In this document: positions 7,865 to 15,730 of the stretch, in pieces
Layout of the letters: each line of letters starts with the position of its first letter
Position numbering within the stretch: position 1 is the stretch's first letter
NCBI GenBank assembly: GCA_016715065.1
Contig: JADKBN010000004.1
Coordinates: 186,001 to 250,000, forward strand
Reading direction: 5' to 3'
Length of the DNA: 64,000 nucleotides
Origin: Fibrobacterota bacterium
Lineage (GTDB): Bacteria; Fibrobacterota; Fibrobacteria; UBA5070
Translations under genes and position numbers: made by a program
Notes under the pieces: generated by a model
The model's input: the letters and a program-made list of their open reading frames with translations, nothing else
Told to the model about the DNA's origin: nothing
Database searches by the model: none

Positions 7865-9697
7865 TCAATTGAAATCGTCCGGACTCAAAAGATCTTCCGG
7901 GCGAGGCGGAATGGGCTCGGGCTCGTTGGGGTTGTCCAACTGCGGCTGGGCCGGGCGACGCGGTCCGAGCCTGGTCTTGGTGGTGTCTTCGCGTTCGGCA
8001 CCTTCCTCGAAATCCAATGGGTCGCGTCGCTGACCGATGCCGATCGTGTAGTCCTTGGGACCATCCAGCGCCGACTGCGCGACCTTGGCCCAGATGGTTC
8101 CCGGAAGGGTGTCCACCACCATCTGGTAGGCGCTGCGGGCCGCGGCGGTGTCCAGGATCAGGTGGTGGCGGATCCATGCCTTGGCGAAAAGGGATTTCTT
8201 CCAGGCCTGGGTTCCCCGCCATGACAAAATCTGCCCATAGGCGGCGTCGGCCCCCTTGGGGTCGTTTTTGTCCATCCAGAGGTCTTCCGCTGCCTTGAAG
8301 CGTGCTTCGGCGGAGTCCTCGCGGGTGACGGTGGTGACGGGAACGCCAGCCAATCGCTGGGCGGTCTTGGCAAACTCGGTGCCCGGGTGCATGACCACCA
8401 CATCCAGCCATGGACTGCGCGGGGGTTTGGACGCGGCGGTGTCGTCGTCGGCCATCCAGGCCAGCGCGTAGGTGGCGCGGGCCTTTTCCAGGGGTGGCGT
8501 TGCCGTGTCGGAAAGCACCCGGGCGTAGGCGGCCCTGGCGCTGTCACGATTGGCCAACTGGAACAGGTACAGCTCGGCCAGCGAAAAATTCCAATCGAAT
8601 CGAGTGGAATCCGTCAGGGTTCGTTCGCGAAGTTTTCCCAGGCTGGACAGAGCATCGGCCAGATCCTTGGCGCGTCGGCCCCAGAAGGTGGCGCCACCGG
8701 TGCGAGCGCCCAGCAGATACACGCGCAAGGCCTCGCGATCGTCGATGCGCCGCACGCGGGCGTCGTCGCCCAGAAGGACCAATCCTTCGGCGACCTTGTC
8801 GGGAGGAAGGAGCATCTTCTCCAGGCGCATCAGATCGGTGATGGCCTCGGTGTACCAACCGTTGGCCAGTTCCACCCGGCCGATCTCCACCAGGATTTCG
8901 GATTCGGAGCGTTCGAATCCGTCTTGGGCAAGCTTGCGCAGCGCGGCGATGGCTTCCTTGGGTTTCCCTTCGCGCTCGAGGGTGAGCGCGGCGCGAATGC
9001 GGGAGGCGGACCTCTGGATGTACGGGAGGTGCAGGATTTCCGGACGCAAGTAGAATTCCCGCGCATCGGACCAGTCGGCTTGGGCCCAGGCCAGGCTCCC
9101 GCCCAGCCAGGCGGCTTGTGCCTTGCGGGCGATCGGGGCATCGCGGATGGCCAGAAGGCGATTGAGTTCCTTGCGTGCGGTGAGGGTGTCGAACCGGCCC
9201 AGGGCGAGTTGGGCGCGCAGCCACGAAAGGCTCGCTGCGCCACCGTCGACGCGGGCGCTGTCCAGGCGTTTCATCCAGTCGGCCGCTTCGGCGTTGCGAC
9301 CCAGAGCCAGCAGGCATTCCACCTCGCCTTGGATCGCGCTCATCCAACGCTTGCTTTCGGGGTGCTTGTCGTAGATCTCGAAGTACGTGCGCAGCGCCCC
9401 ATCGTATTGGGAGAGCCGCTGCTGGGCGTGCCCGATCAGGATCAGGGCCTCGGGATGCCAGGAGCTGTCTTTGGGCCAAAGCTCCAGGATCTTGGAGCCT
9501 TTGGAGATGGTGCGCTCGTACAGTGCTCGTTCTTCCGTCGAGACCGCCACGGTGTCCAGAGGGTTCTTGCGCAGGCGCTTTTCGCGCGAGGATTCTGCTG
9601 TTTCCCAGGCCTTGCGTTCGTTGAACAACGTGTTGAGCCAAAGGCATCCCGAGAGCATCGGGAGAGCGGCCAGCACAAAAATCAGGCGCAGTCTCAT
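7865..9697 (-). CDS. TPR-repeat lipoprotein
   Basis: The 610-residue lipoprotein (lipobox PMLSGC) is largely alpha-helical, with many degenerate TPR pairs such as PEALILIGHAQQRLSQYDGALRT, KPKEAIAALRKLAQDG and GWYTEAITDLMRLEKML. The C-terminal 45 residues are charged and proline-rich and probably disordered. Its ATG overlaps the sppA stop (ATGA). TPR lipoproteins of this size usually scaffold envelope assemblies; the position between SppA and RlpA suggests envelope maintenance. A specific partner cannot be read from the sequence. Confidence 0.75.
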   Translation of the reverse strand: MRLRLIFVLAALPMLSGCLWLNTLFNERKAWETAESSREKRLRKNPLDTVAVSTEERALYERTISKGSKILELWPKDSSWHPEALILIGHAQQRLSQYDGALRTYFEIYDKHPESKRWMSAIQGEVECLLALGRNAEAADWMKRLDSARVDGGAASLSWLRAQLALGRFDTLTARKELNRLLAIRDAPIARKAQAAWLGGSLAWAQADWSDAREFYLRPEILHLPYIQRSASRIRAALTLEREGKPKEAIAALRKLAQDGFERSESEILVEIGRVELANGWYTEAITDLMRLEKMLLPPDKVAEGLVLLGDDARVRRIDDREALRVYLLGARTGGATFWGRRAKDLADALSSLGKLRERTLTDSTRFDWNFSLAELYLFQLANRDSARAAYARVLSDTATPPLEKARATYALAWMADDDTAASKPPRSPWLDVVVMHPGTEFAKTAQRLAGVPVTTVTREDSAEARFKAAEDLWMDKNDPKGADAAYGQILSWRGTQAWKKSLFAKAWIRHHLILDTAAARSAYQMVVDTLPGTIWAKVAQSALDGPKDYTIGIGQRRDPLDFEEGAEREDTTKTRLGPRRPAQPQLDNPNEPEPIPPRPEDLLSPDDFN

Positions 9698-12087
9698 TGC
9701 CACAGGGGCTCCCAGGAGGCTTGAGCCCACACCGAGGTGCGGGCCAGCGGCAAGATCCGGTCGGAAAGCTCGGTCAGCGGCGAGCGGTCGGCATCCAAGG
9801 TCTGGGCCAGCCGGGAAAGCCCGGAAAGCCCGGTGGATCGCACGGGGTTCTGCCAGAACACCGTGGGCTCGCCGGCAAGCTTGGCCTTGCGCGAGGTCCA
9901 GCGCACCGCGGCGGCGAGATCGCCCAGCGTGTCGACCAGTCCAAGCTCGGCGGCGCGCGAGCCGGAAAAGATCCGTCCTCCGTCCACGCGTTCGAAGGCG
10001 GCGGAATCCATCTTGCGCCACTTGCGCACGTGGCCGCCGAATTCGACGTGGGCATCCTTGACAAATTCCGACAGGCGCAGCGATTCGGTGGAATCCAGCG
10101 GTCCGTACGGGCTGGCCGCGCCGGCGTGCGGCGCCGTGCGCAGCCGTTCCACGCCTATCCCAAGGCTGTCCAGCAAACCCTGGATGGACACCTTGGCCGC
10201 GAAGGCCCCGATGGACCCGACCACGGCTTCGGGCTCCGAAAAGATCCTTCCCGCGGGCAGGGACAACAGGTACGCCCCGGAGGCGCAGGTGGACCCGATG
10301 CTCACTCCCACGGGCTTTTTGGCGGCGAGCTTTTCCACCGCGCGGCGCAGGCGTTCGGAGCCGGAAACCGCCCCTCCCGGAGAGCCCACGCGCAGCACCA
10401 CCCCCGCGACGCTCGCGTCGGCGCCCAGAGCGTCCAGCGTGGCGGCGACTTCCTCGGCGGGTAGGCTCGCCGACCACGGGGTCATGCCCGCTTCGCCGCG
10501 GTGGTCGACGATCTGCCCTTGGATGGGCACGATCGCGATCTGCTTTTTGGCTCCCCAATCGATATCGTGTTCGCCCTTGAGTTCGAGCTTCGACCAGCCT
10601 TGGCGACCGACTCCCGCCCATTTTCGCAGGTCCGATTCCAACACGAGGGTGTCCACGAGGCCGGCGGCTTTCGCTCGCTTGGGAAGCAGCGATGCGCTAT
10701 CCACGAAGCGCAGGAACGCGGCGGCATCGAGTTTTCTGCTTCCCACGATTCCGGCCATCATCGTCGAATCCAGATCGCGGAGGAATCGCTCCAGGTTTTC
10801 GCGGGCGGGTGGGCTCATGCGATCGGATTGCCAGGTCTCCATGGCCGATTTCCACGCGCCGGTCTTGGCCACCTGCACCTGGATCCCGAGTTTGCCCAGG
10901 GTCTTGCCGAAAAACAGCAAGTCCATCCCCAGACCGCGCACGTGCACGGATCCGTCGGGACTCATGGCCACGCGATCGCTGGCGGAGGCCGCATACAGGG
11001 TGGCGTAGTCCAGATCCTGCGTCCAGGCCAGCACTTCGAGGCCCGATCGGCGAAGTTCCAGAATTTGTCTGTGCAGGATCCCCGCGGTGGTGGGCGAGAG
11101 CTTGGTGCGCCCGAAGTGGATCACCACTTTCTGGATGCCGGCGGTGCGGGCGATCTGGCGGAAGTCCTCGCGCAACTTGGGCAGACCCGCCTGGGTGGAC
11201 CCAAACCATCTGGGTTTGCCGGATTCCGTCAAATTTGCGGGAAGGCGGTAGAGGAGCGTGGCCGAGGTGGACGTGGCCGAGGGGAACGCCTCGCGGGAAA
11301 ACCGCAAGCCGGCCGAATGGAACTCCGGACCGGTGAGCGCCGGTACCGAGCGGGAAAAGACGCTCAGGGCCGGATCCAACTGGACGGCGATGCCCATGGA
11401 ATAGCGCGAAAGAGCCTGCGGGTCCACGCGCGTGTCAAGCGAAAGCCACGGGAAAGGGCGGATGCGCAAGGCGGCTTCGTAGACAGGGAAATCCCAGGCG
11501 CTGCGAAGCCAGGCGGCTCCCAGCAGGTAGGTCTCCAGTCCCACCTGCACGTCCCACGCGCCGCGGGGGCGCACGGCCATGCCCAGACGGTTTCCGGTGG
11601 AGCGTGATCCGTCGCGTCCGCGGATGTTGGGCAGGAGCCATCCGAACGCGAGGCGATCGGATGGTTGCCACTGCAATCCCAGGTCCGCGCTCCAGCCGGT
11701 GGGGATGCTGTCGATTTTTTGGCGGATCGCGGAAATTCCCACCGCGAAGGACGGATGGATCCAGGTGCCGTAGCCGAGTCGGAACTGAGATCGCTGCACC
11801 GTGGTTCCGGCTTTGGTCCGGTCCCATCCGACTGCGAAACCTCCCGATCCGATCCGGACCAGATCCTGGCCCATGGGCTGGGCACCGCCCGACTGCACGG
11901 CCAGCTCGGCCAGATGCATGGTGGCCAGTCCTGCGGGATTGGTTTCCAGGGAAAGGATTCCGTCGGGATCCGACAAGCCGAATGCCACGGAGGGATACGG
12001 CTGGGCGGAGCAAAGGACGGGAAGGAGCAGCAAGACGAAGTGAGAAGTCTTCACCCTCTGCAAAGTAGGGAATTCCCGCCGTTGCAT
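9694..12087 (-). CDS. sppA: Outer-membrane-barrel-like domain fused to SppA protease
   Basis: The 797-residue protein has two parts. After a signal peptide (core FVLLLLPVLCSAQ), residues about 30-285 are amphipathic beta strands opening with LETNPAGLA, the pattern of PorV/FadL-like or UPF0164 outer-membrane barrels. Residues about 300-797 are a tandem S49 protease like 67K SppA: K413 (TGAWKSAMETW) and S603 (STCASGAYLL) align with the Lys/Ser dyad of E. coli SppA, and GSPGGAVSGSE and VVGSIGAF are present. SppA normally degrades cleaved signal peptides at the inner membrane, so the fusion to a barrel-like domain is unusual. An alternative GTG start lies at 12054. It is bounded by TGAATG upstream and an ATGA overlap downstream. 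Confidence 0.8.
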   Translation of the reverse strand: MQRREFPTLQRVKTSHFVLLLLPVLCSAQPYPSVAFGLSDPDGILSLETNPAGLATMHLAELAVQSGGAQPMGQDLVRIGSGGFAVGWDRTKAGTTVQRSQFRLGYGTWIHPSFAVGISAIRQKIDSIPTGWSADLGLQWQPSDRLAFGWLLPNIRGRDGSRSTGNRLGMAVRPRGAWDVQVGLETYLLGAAWLRSAWDFPVYEAALRIRPFPWLSLDTRVDPQALSRYSMGIAVQLDPALSVFSRSVPALTGPEFHSAGLRFSREAFPSATSTSATLLYRLPANLTESGKPRWFGSTQAGLPKLREDFRQIARTAGIQKVVIHFGRTKLSPTTAGILHRQILELRRSGLEVLAWTQDLDYATLYAASASDRVAMSPDGSVHVRGLGMDLLFFGKTLGKLGIQVQVAKTGAWKSAMETWQSDRMSPPARENLERFLRDLDSTMMAGIVGSRKLDAAAFLRFVDSASLLPKRAKAAGLVDTLVLESDLRKWAGVGRQGWSKLELKGEHDIDWGAKKQIAIVPIQGQIVDHRGEAGMTPWSASLPAEEVAATLDALGADASVAGVVLRVGSPGGAVSGSERLRRAVEKLAAKKPVGVSIGSTCASGAYLLSLPAGRIFSEPEAVVGSIGAFAAKVSIQGLLDSLGIGVERLRTAPHAGAASPYGPLDSTESLRLSEFVKDAHVEFGGHVRKWRKMDSAAFERVDGGRIFSGSRAAELGLVDTLGDLAAAVRWTSRKAKLAGEPTVFWQNPVRSTGLSGLSRLAQTLDADRSPLTELSDRILPLARTSVWAQASWEPLWQ

Positions 12088-12552
12088 TCAGGTCGGTGCG
12101 AAGATCGTCGCCGCGAGGAGGGGATCCACCACCGCCAAAATGGCCAAAACAACGAGTTGGATCTTCCAAAGCAGGATCAGTCTGTCGTTGATGCGGTCGG
12201 TGTGGAAAGGCAATTGATCCAGATCCAGATACCTGTCCCAAGACCGAAAGACCCTGGAGGGCCAGGCCTCCACGGCCAACAGAGCCAGCATGGCGGTGAC
12301 CTGGATCCACAGTGCGGGTCCGGTCGCCGTGCGAGTCCCGATGATTCTTGCGGTCATTTGAGGCGCGATCATCAGGGAGGCTCCCAGCCAGAACAGCGAG
12401 TCGGTCAGGCGAACCATGCGGGCTTCGCGCACGGTCATGAGTCTGCACAGGCAAAAGCCCCGTCCGAACAAAGCTCCGGTGATGGTCGCGAAACCGATCG
12501 TGGAGACCCCTTCCAGGGCGGAGACCAAAAAAGCGCGGAACATCGGATTCAT
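12088..12552 (-). CDS. Four-helix integral membrane protein (DUF2214-like)
   Basis: The 154-residue protein has about four membrane segments: FLVSALEGVSTIGFATITG, LTDSLFWLGASLMIAPQM, LWIQVTAMLALLAVEAWPS and IQLVVLAILAVVDPLLAA. A polar loop (RSWDRYLDLDQLPFHTDR) lies between the last two. Size and layout resemble the DUF2214 group of unknown function, but this is a weak match made by eye. Its ATG overlaps the thiE stop (ATGA), and sppA follows directly, so it is co-translated with both. Confidence 0.5.
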   Translation of the reverse strand: MNPMFRAFLVSALEGVSTIGFATITGALFGRGFCLCRLMTVREARMVRLTDSLFWLGASLMIAPQMTARIIGTRTATGPALWIQVTAMLALLAVEAWPSRVFRSWDRYLDLDQLPFHTDRINDRLILLWKIQLVVLAILAVVDPLLAATIFAPT

Positions 12553-13217
12553 TGTCGATCGGCCTTCGCGGTGCGAACGAGGCTCTCCAGATCCCGGTAG
12601 GCCATCGCGATGTCGGGAGCTTGCGTGATGGCGGTCACCACCGCGACGCGATCGGCTCCGGCCAACACCACCTCGCGGGCGTTGGCGTGGCCGATTCCGC
12701 CCATGGTCGTGACAGGAATGTTCGCCATACGGGTCACTTCCCGCACCATGTCCAGCCCCACGGGCGCCACAGCCACCTGCTTGGTGGAAGTGGGAAACAC
12801 CGGGCCGATGTTGATGTAATCCGCTCCCGCCTCCATCGCCAATCGGGCCTGGACGGCGTCGTGGGTGCTCCGTCCGATGATTTTTCCTGCCCCTAGCAGC
12901 GCGCGCGCTTCGGCGGTGGGCAGATCCCCTTGGCCCAGGTGCACCCCGTCGCAATCCACGCAAGCGGCGATGTCCACGCGATCGTTCAGCAGAAGCCACA
13001 CGCCCAGCTCCCGGCAGACCGCGGAGATCGCCCGTGCCTTTTCCAGGTAGGTGCGGGCATCGCATGTCTTGTCGCGAAACTGCACCAGTCGCAGGCCTCC
13101 GTGAGCGGCGCCACGAATGATCTCGGTCTCCGAGCGGCCGCTGCAAAGGGTGGGATCGGTCACGAGATAGACATGCACTTGGGAGAAGTCGATCGCCATG
13201 GGTTCAATGTTACACAT
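12549..13217 (-). CDS. thiE: Thiamine-phosphate synthase ThiE
   Basis: ThiE joins HMP-pyrophosphate to thiazole phosphate to make thiamine phosphate. Family motifs are all present: VYLVTDPTL, LVQFRDK, LLLNDRVDIA with GVHLGQGDLP, IGRSTHD, YINIGPVFPTSTK and VTTMGGIGHAN. Full length is about 222 residues. Two starts are possible: ATG 13217, preceded closely by GGCGAGG, and ATG 13199 (MAIDFSQVHVYLVTD), which fits the usual family N-terminus better. No other thiamine gene is nearby, so this copy is separated from the rest of the pathway. Confidence 0.9.
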   Translation of the reverse strand: MCNIEPMAIDFSQVHVYLVTDPTLCSGRSETEIIRGAAHGGLRLVQFRDKTCDARTYLEKARAISAVCRELGVWLLLNDRVDIAACVDCDGVHLGQGDLPTAEARALLGAGKIIGRSTHDAVQARLAMEAGADYINIGPVFPTSTKQVAVAPVGLDMVREVTRMANIPVTTMGGIGHANAREVVLAGADRVAVVTAITQAPDIAMAYRDLESLVRTAKADRQ

Positions 13218-13232
13218 TGCCTCGCCAACGGA

Positions 13233-14414
13233 TCAGCGACGGACGACTCCCAGGCCTTCGCCCCACAGCTGGCGATGGTTGAGCCGTTCCATGAGCGGGT
13301 GGGAGCGAGGAACCAGTCCGGCGATGGAAAAGGCGGGATCGGAGACGTCCCGGATCGGATAGAGGGGGAGGATCTTCTCGTCCGGATCCGCGATGGCCCG
13401 CACTTCCGGGTGCTTGAGGTCGTTGGTGCGCCGGGTGACCACGGCCAGTTCCTTGTTGTTCAGGCGAACCACGAGTCCGGGGTGGAACAAACCCAGGTTG
13501 CGGGCGAAGACCTGCGTGATCTGCGCGTCCACGCTGGAGCCGCGCAATTGGAACAATCCCTGAACCGCGCTGGGGCCTTGGATGGCGGCGCGGTAAACAC
13601 GGGCCTTGCCCATGGCGCTGTAGATGTCGGCGATCCCCAGAATGCGCGAAAGCGTGTGGATCTGCTCGCCCTGCAAGGACATCGGGTATCCGCTGCCGTT
13701 GAGCCGCTCGTGGTGCTGTTCCACCACCGCAAGCCATAGGGGATCGGAAACTCCGGCCTCCTTGAGCAATCTCCGACTGGCGATCGGATGGTTCCTGACT
13801 TCTTCCTGCTGGAGGTCGGTCAGCGGGTCGCTCTGCTGGTCGAGCTCTTCTTGCAGTTCCAGAAACCCGATGTCGCGCGTGAGGGCCGCGGCCATCAGGA
13901 TGCGCCGCTCTTGCGCGTCGTGTCCCATCGCCTGGGCCACCAGATCGCTGATGGCGGCCGAATGGATGGCATGCAGGGTGCCGTAGCGGCAGACCCGGCA
14001 AAGTTCGAGCGAGGCCAGGAAGGCGTCGGGATCCTTGGCCATCTGGGTTTGGATCCCTCGTACGATTTCGAGGGTGCGTTCGGTTGCCGCAGCTGGCCGC
14101 TGTCCCAGCACGTCGGCGACCAGTTCCCACAACGCGAAGGAAATGCGTTCGACGGGCTGGAAAAATTTGGGGGTGGAAGAGGGAGTGTCGCCTGGCTTCG
14201 GCTTTTGGCGCCAGAAACTGATGGGTGAAGCCGCGACGGGGATATTGGGGGCGATCTCGCGGATGTAGCCACGCATCCACAGCTGCTTGGATTGGGCGAC
14301 ATCCGTCACCGGTGTGCCCCGAGGGAGCAACATGCGGCCAAGGGAATCGACGATGTCGCTGTCCAGGCTCTTCCCGGGAGCGACATCTTCCCGATCGACG
14401 GGTACGAGATCCAT
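13233..14414 (-). CDS. HD-GYP domain protein with altered HD motif
   Basis: The 393-residue soluble protein has an N-terminal DUF3391-like region (about 1-130) and an HD-GYP domain. HD-GYP proteins hydrolyse cyclic di-GMP using a metal centre. Seen here: HAIHSAAIS, AALTRDIGFLEL, NHPIASRRLL, VEQHHERLNGSGYP and ILGIADIYSAM. The family's central HDIGK is TRDIG (R180-D181), so the metal-binding His is missing. GYP is NGSGYP, with Asn where Asp is usual. The protein may therefore bind rather than hydrolyse the ligand. It sits between a glycosyltransferase and thiE, so a role tied to surface polysaccharide is possible but unproven. Confidence 0.75.
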   Translation of the reverse strand: MDLVPVDREDVAPGKSLDSDIVDSLGRMLLPRGTPVTDVAQSKQLWMRGYIREIAPNIPVAASPISFWRQKPKPGDTPSSTPKFFQPVERISFALWELVADVLGQRPAAATERTLEIVRGIQTQMAKDPDAFLASLELCRVCRYGTLHAIHSAAISDLVAQAMGHDAQERRILMAAALTRDIGFLELQEELDQQSDPLTDLQQEEVRNHPIASRRLLKEAGVSDPLWLAVVEQHHERLNGSGYPMSLQGEQIHTLSRILGIADIYSAMGKARVYRAAIQGPSAVQGLFQLRGSSVDAQITQVFARNLGLFHPGLVVRLNNKELAVVTRRTNDLKHPEVRAIADPDEKILPLYPIRDVSDPAFSIAGLVPRSHPLMERLNHRQLWGEGLGVVRR

Positions 14415-14471
14415 ACGGCTCGATTATCCCACTCTCGGAACGTGGATGGCCATCAGCGGCTCCCAAGCCTC

Positions 14472-15659
14472 CTACTTCCGGTTTGACACATTCGCGTAGA
14501 TGCCCAACAGGTGCGGAATCACGACATCCCATGAAAAAAACCGGCGGGTCCTGGCGCGGGCTCCCTCCACCAGCTGACGGGCCAGCTCGGGTTGGTCGGC
14601 AAGGCGAAGCAGTCGCTCGGCCAGGGCTTGAGGGGCGGCGGCGGGGGCCAGCAAGCCGGATTGGCCATCCACCACCACATCCGGGATGCCGCCCACATCG
14701 GAGCCCACCAAGGGAAGCCCCATCTCTGCGGCTTCGATCAGCACCACCCCCAGGCCTTCGGTATCGCCTTTGGAGTCGATCACGGCCGGCAGCACGAACA
14801 CGCTCGCGCGGGCGTAGGCCAGGGAGAGTTCTTCGCTGGATAGTTTTCCCGTGAAGCGGATGCGGGAGTCGCGAGTGGCGCTTGCCCGTGCCTTGAGGAC
14901 CTCGGTGAGGTCGCCGTGGCCTACGATGGTCAATGTGAAGCGATCCCCCTGCAGATGCGCCATGGCATCGATCAGATGCTCGATTCCTTTGCGCTCGATG
15001 TGCCTGCCCACAAAGAGGATCTCGAAAGGATCGCTTGCTTGGCGGCCCGGACTCGGCGCAGCGGTGGATTCCGGCAAGGTGGTGCCGTAGGGGGAAAGCT
15101 CCACGGCCACTTCGCGCACGGCGTGGATCTTGCCGCGAGTGAACGAGCTGTTGCAAAGCACCGCTTGGGCTTGCCCCAGAAGCCAATGCAGAATGGGTCG
15201 GATCCACCGTTTGCGGCGCATCAGCAAAAGCTCCGCCCCATGGAAATTCAGGACCAGCGGGAGCTTTGCGCGCCAGCGGCCGGCCTGGGCGATCAAGCCG
15301 TGCGGGAACGGCCAGTGGCAATGGATCAGATCGAATTTTCCGGGCGCGCAAAGCTTCCAGCAGGCGACAAATCCGAGCAAGATGTAGGGAATGGCCAGAA
15401 GTTGGAGCCAAGGCTTGCTTTTGGTCTTGGTGGCGGCGCCTTCGTCGTGGGTGAGAAATTCCGAGGAGGCCCAGGCATAGCGGAACCGGTGCACGCGCAC
15501 GCCGTCGATCTCGTGGCTGGCCAGGCCGCGCCAAGAGGGAGCGAGGATCTCCACTTCCACGCCCTCGCGAACCAAGCGGCGAACGGATTCCCGCATCCAG
15601 GGCACTTCGGAATCGTCGTGGTGGCGTGGGTACACGGAGGTGAGAATCAGGACGCGCAT
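14472..15659 (-). CDS. Glycosyltransferase family 4
   Basis: The 395-residue GT-B enzyme starts MRVLILTSVYPRHHDDSEVP. The donor-binding half contains FEILFVGRHIERKGIEHLID, LTIVGHGDL and the E-x7-E signature EGLGVVLIEAAEMGLPLVGS. It is the first gene of the minus-strand train; the 71-base gap to dsbD must hold divergent promoters. It probably extends a surface polysaccharide or glycolipid; donor sugar unknown. It is distinct from the second GT of this train, with no obvious recent duplication. Confidence 0.85.
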   Translation of the reverse strand: MRVLILTSVYPRHHDDSEVPWMRESVRRLVREGVEVEILAPSWRGLASHEIDGVRVHRFRYAWASSEFLTHDEGAATKTKSKPWLQLLAIPYILLGFVACWKLCAPGKFDLIHCHWPFPHGLIAQAGRWRAKLPLVLNFHGAELLLMRRKRWIRPILHWLLGQAQAVLCNSSFTRGKIHAVREVAVELSPYGTTLPESTAAPSPGRQASDPFEILFVGRHIERKGIEHLIDAMAHLQGDRFTLTIVGHGDLTEVLKARASATRDSRIRFTGKLSSEELSLAYARASVFVLPAVIDSKGDTEGLGVVLIEAAEMGLPLVGSDVGGIPDVVVDGQSGLLAPAAAPQALAERLLRLADQPELARQLVEGARARTRRFFSWDVVIPHLLGIYANVSNRK

Positions 15660-15730
15660 CGGTTCAAGATAACCCGCACGGCGCTGGCAGGCGGGTCGCT
15701 TGGGTGGCAGTTGGTAGATTCCCTGGATCT

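Noticed and set aside
8387..9724. Plus-strand open frame of 445 codons
   Set aside because: It is antisense to the TPR lipoprotein; no start signal or domain.
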